A DNA stretch of 64,000 nt, taken from Enemella evansiae (GTDB lineage Bacteria > Pseudomonadota > Alphaproteobacteria > Rhodobacterales > Rhodobacteraceae). This document shows, piece by piece, positions 43,460-56,554 of this stretch. The notes beneath the pieces were generated by a model. That model was not told the DNA's origin. It saw only the letters and a list, made by a program, of their open reading frames with translations, and ran no database searches. The position numbers and the translations under genes are program-made. The stretch is taken from contig JAFKDC010000001.1 in the NCBI GenBank assembly GCA_017255395.1, positions 372,001-436,000 of the forward strand. Direction: 5' to 3'. Numbering within the stretch: position 1 is the stretch's first letter; every line of letters begins with the position of its first letter.

Positions 43460-44431
43460 TCAGGCGCGGCTGCGGCTTTCGGGGCGATCCCGGCGGGTCG
43501 TGGGCTTGTCGGCGTACATGCGGTGATCGGCGGTGGCCAACAGGTCCTCGTAGCGGCGCCCGTCCGCTGGCCAGACCGCCGCGCCGATGGCCGCGCCGCC
43601 ATGCGGCAGCAGCACTGTCACGCCCGGCTGCCGTTCCCAGGTGATCGGCTGCGCCAGCGCCGCGCGCAGATCGGCCAGCCGGTCAGGCAGGCTTTCCGCA
43701 TCGGCGCCGCGCAGCCATAGCCCGAACTCGTCGCCGCCAAGGCGCCCGACCAGATCGCCCTCGCGCACGGCGGCGCGCAGGGTACGGGCCACCAGTCGCA
43801 ACACATGGTCGCCCGCAGCGTGACCGAAACGGTCGTTCACCGGCTTGAAGCCGTTCAGGTCGACGAAAAGCAGGGCGCCGTCCAGATCGCCCCGCGCAAG
43901 TCCGCTGGCGCAGCGCAGGCGGAAGGCATGGGCGTTCAGCAGGCCGGTCAGCATGTCGGTCTTGGCGATTGTGTCCAGATGCGCTGCCGTGCGGCGCAGG
44001 CGCTGACGCTCTTCCTCGGCGATGGCCAGCCGTTGCTCTGCATCGGCATGGGCGGCGGTGAGGCTGCGCAGCCGCGCCGCCGCGCCGGGCGCGGGGTCGG
44101 CCTTCAGCATGACCATGCCGTGTTTCTCGCCGGGCAGCGGATCGACCCGCCAGGCCTGAAAGGCCTGCGTCGTGCTGCCGAAACTCAGCTTCATCGGGAT
44201 GGCTCGGGTGCTGCACAGCGCCTGGGCCAGGCCCCGGGCGATCCCGCAGCTGTCAGAGGTCGCAACGGCGGGCAATAGGGCGCGGGTGGTCAGCCCGTGC
44301 AGCCTGCGCGCCTCGCGGTTGGCCAGCAGGATGCGCCAGGAACAGTCGAGCAGGATCGCCGCCTGCGGCGAACGCTCTATCGACTGGGCGATCAGGCTCA
44401 GCGCGAAGGCGGTGCCGGATTGCTGTGACAT
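43460..44431 (-). CDS. GGDEF-domain diguanylate cyclase
   Basis: A cytoplasmic 323-aa protein with a PAS-like N-terminal part (about 15-115), a coiled coil rich in Ala/Arg/Glu (115-152) and a GGDEF domain (about 155-315). The catalytic GGDEF is at 232-236 and the inhibitory RxxD site at 223-226, both intact, so it should make c-di-GMP with product inhibition. The start is the ATG at 44431. It is convergent with and only 2 bp from tkt. Confidence 0.9.
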   Translation of the reverse strand: MSQQSGTAFALSLIAQSIERSPQAAILLDCSWRILLANREARRLHGLTTRALLPAVATSDSCGIARGLAQALCSTRAIPMKLSFGSTTQAFQAWRVDPLPGEKHGMVMLKADPAPGAAARLRSLTAAHADAEQRLAIAEEERQRLRRTAAHLDTIAKTDMLTGLLNAHAFRLRCASGLARGDLDGALLFVDLNGFKPVNDRFGHAAGDHVLRLVARTLRAAVREGDLVGRLGGDEFGLWLRGADAESLPDRLADLRAALAQPITWERQPGVTVLLPHGGAAIGAAVWPADGRRYEDLLATADHRMYADKPTTRRDRPESRSRA

Positions 44432-44811
44432 TCCCCGCGACCCCTTGTCTTGCCTCAGATCGCGGCGCAGCGGCGAGGGCACGGCACGGCGCGCGCAGCC
44501 GGTCCCCGCCTCTGCAAGGGGTTTGCGGTGGCCGCAGGAAAGAGGCACCCGGTAGGGGCCGGTCCCGCCGGTCCGTGCAGTCTGTGGCTCATGGTCGTCC
44601 CCCGGACAAAAAAACCGCTCAACAAGTCTCTTAGGAGCCGAGTCCCTAACGATCAGTTAACGTCCGGGGAAAGCCGCAAAGGCTCGGCAAGTATCCTCTT
44701 ATGGGCGGCGGCTGCCCGGGTCGCGCTGCGGCAATGTATACGGCTGCATACTGTGGACCTGTGCCCAACTTTGGCCTATGGGTGGCGCGACTCGAACGAA
44801 GGGAATTCTTC
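44432..44811 (+). other. 380-bp gap: promoter region of icd
   Basis: No gene is supported here; the short frames lack homology-like features. It holds an inverted repeat CCCCGGAC (44600-44607) / GTCCGGGG (44662-44669), TAAC-GATCA-GTTA at 44647-44659, and an imperfect GTATAC/GCATAC palindrome near 44736-44751. These could be operator or leader elements of icd. Confidence 0.4.
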
Positions 44812-47016
<2,205 letters not shown>

Positions 47017-47042
47017 TCGGACAACCGAGTGCTGACGAGATC

Positions 47043-47071
47043 GGGCGCCCCCTGCCGGGGGCGCCCTTTTT
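47043..47071 (+). terminator. rho-independent terminator of icd
   Basis: A perfect 10-bp stem, GGGCGCCCCC-TGCC-GGGGGCGCCC, followed by five T residues. Confidence 0.95.
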
Positions 47072-47370
47072 CATGGGCGGCGGGAGCTGCGGAGGCGCCG
47101 AAGTCTTGCAAAGACTTCGGCCCGTTTTCTTTGCAAGAAAACGGGCCCCCTCGGCGATGTCGGAAGACTGTCCGCACCGGGCGGTGTTCGGCAGGCCGTT
47201 GCGGCCCCCGATGCACCGTCCCGCGCGCCATCCGTCCGACCCGGCGGCTTGGGCGGCATCAGGACCGGTCTCGCCTCAGAGAGCCGCCGACACTCCGGCC
47301 CCGCACCCACTCCAGGGCGTCAGGTTCCGGCCTCCGCGCAAGGGGTGCGCAGCGGCATGTGCGCCCCCGC
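47072..47370. other. gap with a tandem hairpin between icd and the phosphatase gene
   Basis: Two adjoining stems at 47097-47148 (GCCGAAGTCTT-GCA-AAGACTTCGGC, then GCCCGTTTTCTT-TGC-AAGAAAACGGGC) lie 26 bp past the icd terminator. The rest of the gap, to the phosphatase stop at 47371, holds no gene or motif I can support. Confidence 0.6.
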
Positions 47371-48129
47371 TCAGGTGTAAAGAAACCCGACCGATTGCCG
47401 TTCGATCAGCGCTGCGGTCAGACGTCCGGTCGCATAGGCCCCGGTGTCGACAGAGATCCGGCCCGCGTGCCAGACCGGGTCCTCCACGATGCTGTGGCCA
47501 TGCACGATCCACAGCCCGTCGGTGCGCGCCACCCGGCCAAAATCCGGGTGGCCCCAAAGCAGCGTGTTGTCGCTTTGATCCGCAATCGGGCGCGACGGAT
47601 CGGCCCCCGCATGCACCGCGACCACATTGCCGGTCTGCCACGACAGCGGCAGAGTCCTGAGCCAGGTCTCGATCCCGTCGCCCATCGCGGCCCGCAGCGT
47701 ATCGCGCATGTCCAGCCATGCGCTGTCCGGGGCATCCGGGCCGGGCGGCTGGACCCGGTAGCTGGCCAGCGTCCGAAGCCCGCCGTGGCGCAGCCAGCGT
47801 GGCCCGTCCAGCACCGGATTGTCCATGGCATCCAGCAGCATCCGTTCGTGGTTGCCCATCAGGCAGACCATCAGGTCCCCGGCACTGCGCGACAGGGTGT
47901 GAAGCCGCCGCAGCACCATGCGGCTGTTCTCGCCGCGATCCACGTAGTCGCCCAGACAGACCAGCCGCGCGGTCGGATGCGCAAGGCGGTCCAGCCGGTC
48001 CAGCATGTGCCGCAGCAGGGCGTCGCAGCCATGCAGGTCGCCGAGGGCAAAGAAGGGCGTTTCCGGCTCCAGCGGAGCGTCGAAGCGGGCCTTGCCGGGA
48101 CGGCGAAACAGATGCGGGAAAAGCCTCAT
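47371..48129 (-). CDS. Ser/Thr-phosphatase/ApaH-like metallophosphoesterase
   Basis: A 252-aa calcineurin-like phosphoesterase with the dinuclear-metal motifs GDLHG (30-34), GDYVDRG (60-66) and GNHE (92-95), and a later VVAVHAG and GH. Substrates may be diadenosine polyphosphates, phosphoproteins or other phosphate esters. The ATG at 48129 is chosen; the frame upstream runs into the nspC promoter and is not supported. It is divergent from the decarboxylase gene. Confidence 0.85.
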   Translation of the reverse strand: MRLFPHLFRRPGKARFDAPLEPETPFFALGDLHGCDALLRHMLDRLDRLAHPTARLVCLGDYVDRGENSRMVLRRLHTLSRSAGDLMVCLMGNHERMLLDAMDNPVLDGPRWLRHGGLRTLASYRVQPPGPDAPDSAWLDMRDTLRAAMGDGIETWLRTLPLSWQTGNVVAVHAGADPSRPIADQSDNTLLWGHPDFGRVARTDGLWIVHGHSIVEDPVWHAGRISVDTGAYATGRLTAALIERQSVGFLYT

Positions 48130-48257
48130 ACCATGGAGATAGGCGCTTTGTCGCGCCACGCAAAGCCGCATTTCCGTGCCATACGGGCCGATCCTGCCAT
48201 TGCCCTTCGGGGTCTGCCCCACTAGGTCGGGACGTAACCCGCGCGGAGGACAGGACC

Positions 48258-49349
48258 ATGCAGACTCCCTATTACCTGATCGACAAGGCCCGCCTGCTGC
48301 CAAACATGGAAAAGATCGCCTGGCTGCGCGAACACTCGGGCGCCAAGGCCCTGCTGGCGCTGAAATGCTTCGCCACGTGGTCGGTCTTCGACATGATGAG
48401 CGAGTACATGGACGGTACCACCTCTTCCTCGCTTTTCGAGGTCAAGCTGGGCCGCGAGAAGTTCCCCGGGGAAACCCATGCCTATTCCGTGGCATGGGCG
48501 CCGGACGAGATCGACGAGGTGCTGGCCTCTTCGGACAAGATCATCTTCAACACCGCCCAGCAGCTGACCCGCTTCGAAGAGGTGTCGCGGGGCCATACCC
48601 GCGGGTTGCGCGTGAACCCGGGGGTGTCGACCAGCGGCTTCGACCTCGCGGACCCGGCGCGGCCCTTCTCGCGCCTCGGCGAACACGCCCCCGAGGATAT
48701 CGAGCCGGTGGCCGACCTGATCAGCGGCTTCATGTTCCACAACAACTGCGAGAACGCGGATTTCGAACGCTTCGACGCCATGCTGGGCATGATCGAGCAG
48801 CGCTTCGGCCATCTGATCCGCCGCATGGACTGGATCAGTCTCGGCGGCGGCATCCATTTCACCGGCGAGGGCTATCCGCTGGACAAGCTGGCCGAACGCC
48901 TGAAACGCTTTGCCGGGACGAACGAGGTGCAAGTCTACCTGGAACCGGGCGAGGCGGCGATCACCAAGTCGACCACGCTGGAAGTCACGGTGCTGGACAC
49001 GCTCTACAACGGCAAGAACCTCGCCATCGTCGACAGTTCCATCGAGGCACATATGCTCGACCTGCTGATCTACCGCGAAAGCGCCAGGATGGCCGAGGCC
49101 GGAGAGCACGAGTGGATGATCTGCGGCAAAAGCTGCCTTGCGGGCGATATCTTCGGAGAGTTCCGTTTCCCGGCGCCGCTGAAGCCCGGAGACCGTTTGT
49201 CCATCGACGACGCCGCCGGTTACACGATGGTCAAGAAGAACTGGTTCAACGGGGTGCAGATGCCGTCCATCGCGATCCGGGAACTTGACGGGACGGAACG
49301 CCTCGTGCGCTCTTTCGACTACCAGGATTTCGCGGCGGCCCTGTCGTGA
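48258..49349 (+). CDS. nspC: carboxynorspermidine/carboxyspermidine decarboxylase
   Basis: A PLP enzyme of the alanine-racemase fold, 363 aa. K36 (LLALKCFATW) is the Schiff-base lysine. The glycine loop SLGGGIHFTGEGYP, HNNCEN and EPGEAA bind phosphate and substrate as in NspC. It decarboxylates carboxyspermidine or carboxynorspermidine to the triamine. The next gene, 50 bp on, is the matching dehydrogenase. Most relatives in this group make spermidine this way. Confidence 0.92.
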   Translation: MQTPYYLIDKARLLPNMEKIAWLREHSGAKALLALKCFATWSVFDMMSEYMDGTTSSSLFEVKLGREKFPGETHAYSVAWAPDEIDEVLASSDKIIFNTAQQLTRFEEVSRGHTRGLRVNPGVSTSGFDLADPARPFSRLGEHAPEDIEPVADLISGFMFHNNCENADFERFDAMLGMIEQRFGHLIRRMDWISLGGGIHFTGEGYPLDKLAERLKRFAGTNEVQVYLEPGEAAITKSTTLEVTVLDTLYNGKNLAIVDSSIEAHMLDLLIYRESARMAEAGEHEWMICGKSCLAGDIFGEFRFPAPLKPGDRLSIDDAAGYTMVKKNWFNGVQMPSIAIRELDGTERLVRSFDYQDFAAALS

Positions 49350-49399
49350 TGAAGCCGCGCCCCCCGGGGCGCATGACTTACAGCCAAGGAGGGACCGGC

Positions 49400-50647
49400 G
49401 TGAAAAAGACCGTTCTCATCATCGGCGCCGGTGGCGTCGCTCAGGTGGTCGCGCACAAATGCGCGCAGAACAACGATGTGCTGGGCGACCTGCACATCGC
49501 CAGCCGCACGAAGTCGAAATGCGACGACATCATCGCCAGCGTCCATGACAAGGGCGCGATGAAGGTGCCGGGCACCTTCGAGGCGCATGCGGTGGACGCC
49601 ACCGACAGCGCCGCCGTCGCCGCGCTGATCCGCCAGACCGGCGCGCAGATCTGCATCAACGTGGGCACCGCCTTCGTGAACATGCACGTGCTCGACGGCT
49701 GCATCGAGGCAGGCTGCGCCTATATCGACACGGCGATCCACGAAGAGCCCGACAAGATCTGCGAGATCCCGCCGTGGTACGCCAACTATGAGTGGAAGAA
49801 GCGCGACCTCTGCGCGGAAAAGGGCGTGACCGCCATCCTCGGCGCGGGCTTCGACCCGGGCGTGGTGAACGCCTACGCGCGCTTCGCCATCGACCAGATG
49901 GACGAGGTCAAAAGCATCGACATCGTCGACATCAACGCAGGTTCGCACGGCAAGTATTTCGCCACCAACTTCGACCCCGAGATCAACTTCCGCGAATTCA
50001 CCGGCGTGGTCTACTACTGGGAAGACAAGCAGTGGAAAGAGACGACAATGTTCGCCTCGGGCCACGAATGGGACCTGCCGGTGGTCGGCCCCTCCAAGGC
50101 CTACCAGTCCGGCCATGACGAGGTGCATTCGCTGGCGACCAACTACCCCGACGCGGACGTGCGTTTCTGGATGGGCTTCGGCGACCACTACATCAACGTC
50201 TTCACGGTGCTGAAGAACATCGGACTCTTGTCCGAACAGCCCGTCAAACTCGCCGACGGCGGAGAGGTCGTGCCCCTCAAGGTCGTCAAGGCCTGCTTGC
50301 CCGACCCCGCAAGCCTCGCGCCCGACTACACCGGCAAGACCTGCATCGGTGACCTCGTGAAGGGCACGAAGGACGGCAAACCGGTGGAATACTTCGTCTA
50401 CAACGTGGCCGACCACAAGGAGGCCTACGAGGAAGTGGGCAGCCAAGGCATCTCTTACACTGCGGGCGTCCCCCCGGTGGCCGCCGCCATGCTGGTGGCC
50501 GATGGCACATGGGACGCGAAGACCATGAAGAACGTCGAGGAACTGGACCCCAAGCCCTTCTTCACCCTCCTCGACGCCATCGGCCTGCCGACCCGCGTCC
50601 TCGTGGGCGGCCTCAAGGGCGAAGACAAAAGCTGGACCGAGGTCTGA
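49400..50647 (+). CDS. carboxynorspermidine/carboxyspermidine synthase (saccharopine dehydrogenase family)
   Basis: A saccharopine-dehydrogenase-like NADPH enzyme of 415 aa that joins aspartate semialdehyde to putrescine or diaminopropane. The Rossmann motif IGAGGVAQVVAHK is at 7-19; AGFDPGV and the conserved substrate-binding WGW-like region follow. The start is the GTG at 49400 behind AAGGAGGG; the ATG at 49346 precedes that site. A TTCG-loop hairpin follows the stop. Confidence 0.9.
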   Translation: MKKTVLIIGAGGVAQVVAHKCAQNNDVLGDLHIASRTKSKCDDIIASVHDKGAMKVPGTFEAHAVDATDSAAVAALIRQTGAQICINVGTAFVNMHVLDGCIEAGCAYIDTAIHEEPDKICEIPPWYANYEWKKRDLCAEKGVTAILGAGFDPGVVNAYARFAIDQMDEVKSIDIVDINAGSHGKYFATNFDPEINFREFTGVVYYWEDKQWKETTMFASGHEWDLPVVGPSKAYQSGHDEVHSLATNYPDADVRFWMGFGDHYINVFTVLKNIGLLSEQPVKLADGGEVVPLKVVKACLPDPASLAPDYTGKTCIGDLVKGTKDGKPVEYFVYNVADHKEAYEEVGSQGISYTAGVPPVAAAMLVADGTWDAKTMKNVEELDPKPFFTLLDAIGLPTRVLVGGLKGEDKSWTEV

Positions 50648-50653
50648 CAGCAC

Positions 50654-50681
50654 AGGGAGTGCCGCTTCGGCGGCATTCCCT
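50654..50681 (+). terminator. TTCG-loop hairpin terminator
   Basis: AGGGAGTGCCGC-TTCG-GCGGCATTCCCT is a 12-bp stem with one G-U pair, beginning 6 bp after the carboxynorspermidine synthase gene. Confidence 0.8.
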
Positions 50682-50805
50682 TCCACCAGGGATTGCCGCA
50701 AGGTTCCCCGGCTTCGGACCGACGATCTGCGTCGAGCCTTTTCCGGCCAAGATCCTGTAGCGCGCCCGGGCCAGCATCCAGAGTGACGAGGAGTCTCGGA
50801 GCACC

Positions 50806-51132
50806 ATGACAGGCCCGTCTCTTGCCCCCATCAGTCTTGATGGATTCGTCGCCTTTTTTGCGGTGCTTGCTATCATTATGGCGGTTCTTTTCTGGGCCTT
50901 GCGCCGCAAACAGACCGCCGCCCGCAAACAGTTCTTTTCACAATTTGAAGAGTCCGAACTCAGGATGAGCCCCTACGAGATCGGGCTGGTCTACAAGGTG
51001 ACCGGTAGGACCGAAGAGACTGTGTCCGCCGTCCCGATCTGGCGGGGAAAAGCCCCGATTGCGAACGGAAAGGAAATGGAGATGGCGCCCGATCGCCTGA
51101 TCCCTTTCGACGAAACGCGCTTCTTTTCCTGA
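50806..51132 (+). CDS. small single-pass membrane protein of unknown function
   Basis: A 108-aa protein with one transmembrane helix (about 13-32; FVAFFAVLAIIMAVLFWAL), a basic stretch (RRKQTAARKQ, 33-42) and a soluble C-terminal part with an acidic/Tyr cluster (EIGLVYKVTGRTEETVS). I do not recognise it. The coding is supported by frame continuity, typical codon use and an AGGAG near 50790. It lies alone between a terminator and a convergent glpV. Confidence 0.65.
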   Translation: MTGPSLAPISLDGFVAFFAVLAIIMAVLFWALRRKQTAARKQFFSQFEESELRMSPYEIGLVYKVTGRTEETVSAVPIWRGKAPIANGKEMEMAPDRLIPFDETRFFS

Positions 51133-51149
51133 TCCCACCGCATGAAAAA

Positions 51150-51176
51150 GCCGGGGCGCCGTCACAGCGCCCCGGC
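51150..51176. terminator. bidirectional GC hairpin
   Basis: GCCGGGGCGC-n7-GCGCCCCGGC is a 10-bp stem. AAAAAG on its left gives a T run for the minus-strand glp transcript. It lies between the orphan gene and glpV. Confidence 0.85.
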
Positions 51177-51196
51177 CATATCCTTTCAAATCCCGC

Positions 51197-52918
51197 TTAC
51201 TGCCAGGACTTGATCAGTTCGTCATAGGACACGGTCTTGGGCTCTTCGTCCTCGTTGTCCAGCTTTGCCTTGGGCGAGCCTTCCATCGCAAGCCACTCCT
51301 GCGGGTCCTTCTCTTCGTTCAGCTTGGGGCCGATGTCGCCCTGGATGCCGGCACGCTCCAGACGCTCCATCACCCGCTCCTGATCGGCACAAAGCGCGTC
51401 CAGCGCCTCTTGCGGGGTCTTGGCGCCCGACATGGCGTCGCCGATGTTCTGCCACCACAGCTGCGCCAGCTTCGGGTAGTCCGGCACGTTGGTGCCCGTG
51501 GGCGACCATGCCACCCGCGCGGGCGAACGGTAGAATTCCACCAGACCGCCCAGCTTGTCGGCGCGCTCGGTGAAGCTCTCGTGCTGGATCGTCGACTCGC
51601 GGATGAAGGTCAGGCCGACATGGGCCTTCTTCACGTCGACGGTCTTCGACGTCACGAACTGCGCATAAAGCCATGCGGCCTTGGCGCGGTCGACGGGGGT
51701 GGACTTCATCAGCGTCCAGGAACCCACGTCCTGATAGCCGATCTTCGTGCCCTCTTCCCAGTAGACGCCATGCGGCGAGGGGGCCATGCGCCACTTCGGC
51801 GTGCCGTCCTCGTTCATCACCGGCAGGCCGGGCTTCACCGTGTCGGCGGTGAAGGCGGTGTACCAGAACATCTGCTGGGCGACGTTGCCCTGCGCCGGGA
51901 TCGGGCCGGCCTCGGAGAAGGTCATGCCCGCGGCAGCCGGGGGCGTGTATTTCTCCAGCCACTCGATGGCCTTGGTGACGGCATAGACGGCAGCGGGGCC
52001 GTTGGTCGCGCCGCCCCGGGCCACGCAGGACCCCACGGGCTGCGACTGTTCGTTCACGCGGATGCCCCATTCGTCCACCGGCAGGCCGTTCGGCTCACCC
52101 TTGGACCCGGCGCCCGCCATCGACAGCCACGCATCGGTGTACCGCCAGCCGAGCGAGGGGTCCTTCTTGCCGTAGTCCATGTTGCCGAAGACTTCGCCAT
52201 CGACGCCCATGTGCGACAGGTCGCGCCCGGTGAAGAACTCGGCGATGTCCTCATAGGCCGACCAGTTGACCGGCACACCCAACTCGTAGCCATAGGCCTC
52301 TTGGAAGTCGGCCTTGTTCTTCTCGTCGTTGAACCAGTCGTAGCGGAACCAGTAAAGGTTCGCGAACTGCTGGTCGGGCAGCTGGTAAAGCTCTCCGTCC
52401 GGCGCGGTGGTGAACTGCAACCCGATGAAGTCGTCAAGGTCGAGGCCGGGGTTCGTCACGTCCGCGCCTTCGTTCGCCATCCAGTCGGTGAGCGAGCGCG
52501 CCTGTTTGTAGCGCCAGTGCGTGCCGATCAGGTCGCTATCGTTGATGTAGGCGTCGTAGATGTTCTCGCCCGACTGCATCTGCGTTTGCAGCTTCTCGAC
52601 CACGTCGCCCTCGCCGATCAGGTCGTGGGTGACCTGAATGCCGGTGATCGCGGTGAAGGCGGGTGCCAGAACCTGCGATTCATACTCGTGGGTGGTGATG
52701 GTTTCCGAGACGACCTTGATCTCCATCCCGGCCATCGGCGCGGCGGCGTCGATGAACCACTGCATCTCGGCTTCCTGCTCTTCGCGGGTCAGGGCGGACA
52801 TGTCGCCGATCTCCGCGTCGAGGAATTCGGTCGCGGCGGCCATGTCGGCCCATGCTCCCGAGCCGGTGAGGCTCAGCGCCACCGCAAGCGCGGTGGTCGA
52901 TTTCAGCATCAAGTTCAT
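51197..52918 (-). CDS. glpV: glycerol ABC transporter substrate-binding protein
   Basis: A periplasmic binding protein of 573 aa with a signal peptide (1-24, cleaved near GAWA-DMAA), large for the family but normal for GlpV. It is the receptor of the glycerol (glycerol/glycerol 3-phosphate type) importer known from Rhizobium. It is the last gene of the operon glpD-S-T-P-Q-(DUF2160)-V. A hairpin at 51150 ends the transcript. No glpK is present nearby. Confidence 0.88.
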   Translation of the reverse strand: MNLMLKSTTALAVALSLTGSGAWADMAAATEFLDAEIGDMSALTREEQEAEMQWFIDAAAPMAGMEIKVVSETITTHEYESQVLAPAFTAITGIQVTHDLIGEGDVVEKLQTQMQSGENIYDAYINDSDLIGTHWRYKQARSLTDWMANEGADVTNPGLDLDDFIGLQFTTAPDGELYQLPDQQFANLYWFRYDWFNDEKNKADFQEAYGYELGVPVNWSAYEDIAEFFTGRDLSHMGVDGEVFGNMDYGKKDPSLGWRYTDAWLSMAGAGSKGEPNGLPVDEWGIRVNEQSQPVGSCVARGGATNGPAAVYAVTKAIEWLEKYTPPAAAGMTFSEAGPIPAQGNVAQQMFWYTAFTADTVKPGLPVMNEDGTPKWRMAPSPHGVYWEEGTKIGYQDVGSWTLMKSTPVDRAKAAWLYAQFVTSKTVDVKKAHVGLTFIRESTIQHESFTERADKLGGLVEFYRSPARVAWSPTGTNVPDYPKLAQLWWQNIGDAMSGAKTPQEALDALCADQERVMERLERAGIQGDIGPKLNEEKDPQEWLAMEGSPKAKLDNEDEEPKTVSYDELIKSWQ

Positions 52919-52986
52919 TTTGGTTCCTCCCTTATGTGAACTTGTCGTTGTTGCCCCCGCCTCTCAGCGGCGGGCGCGGGTTCAGG

Positions 52987-53262
52987 TCATACCCAGCGGA
53001 ACACCGCCGCCGCGTAGACAAGACAGACGGCCAGCGCCCAGGGCTGGGTCTCGGGGCCGATCAGCCCGAGCCATGCGAGGTTGATGAAGGCGCTGCCCAG
53101 AAGCGTGATGAACAGCCGGTCGCCGCGCGTGGTCTCGATCCGCAGGATGCCGGTGCGCGGCGTCTCGGGGAACTTGATCGCGAGAACAGTGAAGGTGATC
53201 AGGAGGCCTGCGATGACCATGAAGAAGATCGCCGTGGGCCAGGTCCATGCCATCCATGCCAT
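52987..53262 (-). CDS. DUF2160 small membrane subunit of the glycerol importer
   Basis: A 91-aa protein with two or three hydrophobic segments and the DUF2160 pattern (MAWMAWTWPTAIFF, FPETPRTGILRIETTRGDR). In rhizobial glp operons the homologue is often called GlpU. The ATG at 53262 follows GAGGAGG; the longer reading is not typical. A repeat element separates it from glpQ. Confidence 0.85.
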   Translation of the reverse strand: MAWMAWTWPTAIFFMVIAGLLITFTVLAIKFPETPRTGILRIETTRGDRLFITLLGSAFINLAWLGLIGPETQPWALAVCLVYAAAVFRWV

Positions 53263-53320
53263 CAGAGTGCCTCCTCTGCAGGGGTTGCGGGTCGCGAAAC
53301 AATGGAATGCAAGCGGCACC

Positions 53321-53469
53321 GGCGCGTATGCGCCAAGCCCGACCTCCCCCCCGGGAGGGCTTCTCTGCGATGCTCTATCCCACGCGGGCGAGGGTCCGGT
53401 TTTGCGCGGTCACGCCAGCCCAGTTCCGGGCACACGCCCCCCCGAGGTCGGGCTTGGCGCATGCGCGCC
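53321..53469. repeat. foldback element copy A between glpQ and the DUF2160 gene
   Basis: A 149-bp element with 26-bp terminal inverted repeats (outer GGCGCGTATGCGCCAAGCCC; one mismatch in 26). It shares its whole layout with the copy at 55273, including the inner CTCCCCCCCGGGAGGGC. It looks like a small MITE or REP-type foldback unit. Confidence 0.75.
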
Positions 53470-53485
53470 TCTGTTGCGGCCCTCA

Positions 53486-54343
<858 letters not shown>

Positions 54344-54344
54344 C

Positions 54345-55214
<870 letters not shown>

Positions 55215-55272
55215 CAGGCGGCTCCTTCTTCGGTCCGAACATGCGGGGCAACAGCGGTCTTGGCCGCAACAC

Positions 55273-55416
55273 GGCGCGCATGCGCCATGCCCGACCTCCC
55301 CCCCGGGAGGGCATCCTTCCAACGAGTGACGCGTGCGCTGCGGCCTTGGATCTGAGAAGCGACCGAAGCACCCGGCAGCACGGCCCTCCCGAGGTCGGGC
55401 ATGGCGCATGCGCGCC
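55273..55416. repeat. foldback element copy B between glpT and glpP
   Basis: A 144-bp element with perfect 26-bp terminal inverted repeats (outer GGCGCGCATGCGCCATGCCC). It matches copy A at 53321 except for paired changes in the arms (ATGCCC/GGGCAT here, AAGCCC/GGGCTT there), a covariation that keeps the stem. Confidence 0.75.
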
Positions 55417-55467
55417 GGATTGGGCGCGCGGCAAGGGTGGGCGTGCAGAAGGACAGGGTCGAAAGAC

Positions 55468-56544
55468 TCATGCCGCCGCCCCCCGCACAAGCCAGTCGTC
55501 GTTGTAGACGTTCACATGCCCCGGGTCGAAGCGGACGCGGGTCATGTCGCTGCCCACGGGTTCGTCCTCTCCGGCGATGATGTTGATGTCGTGGCCGAAG
55601 AACTCGGCCCGGATGATCTTGTGGCGGCCCACGTCCTCGACACGGCGGACCTTGACCGGCAGCCCTTCGGAGGCCGACAGGCGGGCGAACTCTGGCCGCA
55701 CGCCGATCTCGACCTTGCCGGACAGCGGCCCGTAGCCAGCGGCCAGCGGCAGTTCCGTCCCGTCGATATAGGCGCGGTTGCCCTCGACCCTGGCCGGGAT
55801 GACGTTCATGCCCGGCGAGCCGATGAAATAGCCCACGAAGGTGTGTTCGGGCCGCTCGAACAGCTCTTCGGGTGTGCCGATCTGAACCACGCGCCCGTCG
55901 TACATCACCACCACCTTGTCGGCGAAGGTCAGCGCCTCCGTCTGGTCGTGGGTCACGTAGATCATCGTGTGGCCGAAATCGTGGTGCAGCTTCTTCAGCT
56001 GGGTGCGCAGCTCCCACTTCATATGCGGGTCGATCACCGTCAGCGGCTCGTCGAAGAGCAGCGCGTTCACGTCCTTGCGGACCATCCCGCGGCCCAGGCT
56101 GATCTTCTGCTTGGCATCCGCCGTCAGCCCGCGCGCCTTGCGGTCGAGCCAGTCCTCCATGCCGATCATGCGCGCGATTTCCTGCACGCGCTCGGCGACA
56201 TAGGTCTCGTCGCGGCCCCGGTTGCGCAGCGGGAAGGCGAGGTTGTCGCGCACGGTCATGGTGTCGTAGACCACCGGAAACTGGAAGACCTGCGCGATAT
56301 TGCGCTCCGCCGTCGCGGCATGGGTCACGTCCTGTCCGTCAAACAGGATGCGCCCCTGCGAGGGCATCAGCAGCCCGGAAATGATGTTCAGCAGCGTGGA
56401 CTTGCCGCAGCCCGAGGCGCCCAGCAGCGCGTAGGCGGCGCCGTCCTCCCAGTCGTGGTTCAACTCCTTCAGCGCGTAGTCGTCCTCGGACGCGGGGGTC
56501 CTGAGGTAGCTGTGGGCGAGGTTGTCCAGCGTGATCCGTGCCAT
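55468..56544 (-). CDS. glpT: glycerol ABC transporter ATP-binding protein with degenerate signature
   Basis: An ABC ATPase of 358 aa, MalK-like with a C-terminal regulatory domain. Walker A is GASGCGKS (42-49), Walker B ALLFDEP (161-167) and the H-loop H199 is present. The ABC signature is not LSGGQ but LTADAKQK (140-147). It is known as one of two ATPases in the glycerol importer; the partner is GlpS. Confidence 0.88.
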   Translation of the reverse strand: MARITLDNLAHSYLRTPASEDDYALKELNHDWEDGAAYALLGASGCGKSTLLNIISGLLMPSQGRILFDGQDVTHAATAERNIAQVFQFPVVYDTMTVRDNLAFPLRNRGRDETYVAERVQEIARMIGMEDWLDRKARGLTADAKQKISLGRGMVRKDVNALLFDEPLTVIDPHMKWELRTQLKKLHHDFGHTMIYVTHDQTEALTFADKVVVMYDGRVVQIGTPEELFERPEHTFVGYFIGSPGMNVIPARVEGNRAYIDGTELPLAAGYGPLSGKVEIGVRPEFARLSASEGLPVKVRRVEDVGRHKIIRAEFFGHDINIIAGEDEPVGSDMTRVRFDPGHVNVYNDDWLVRGAAA

Positions 56545-56554
56545 GTCGTCCCCC

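Noticed and set aside
44736-44751. GTATAC-like palindrome near icd as another GntR site
   Set aside because: It lacks the TGGTATACCA core and symmetric flanks, so it was not added to the regulon.
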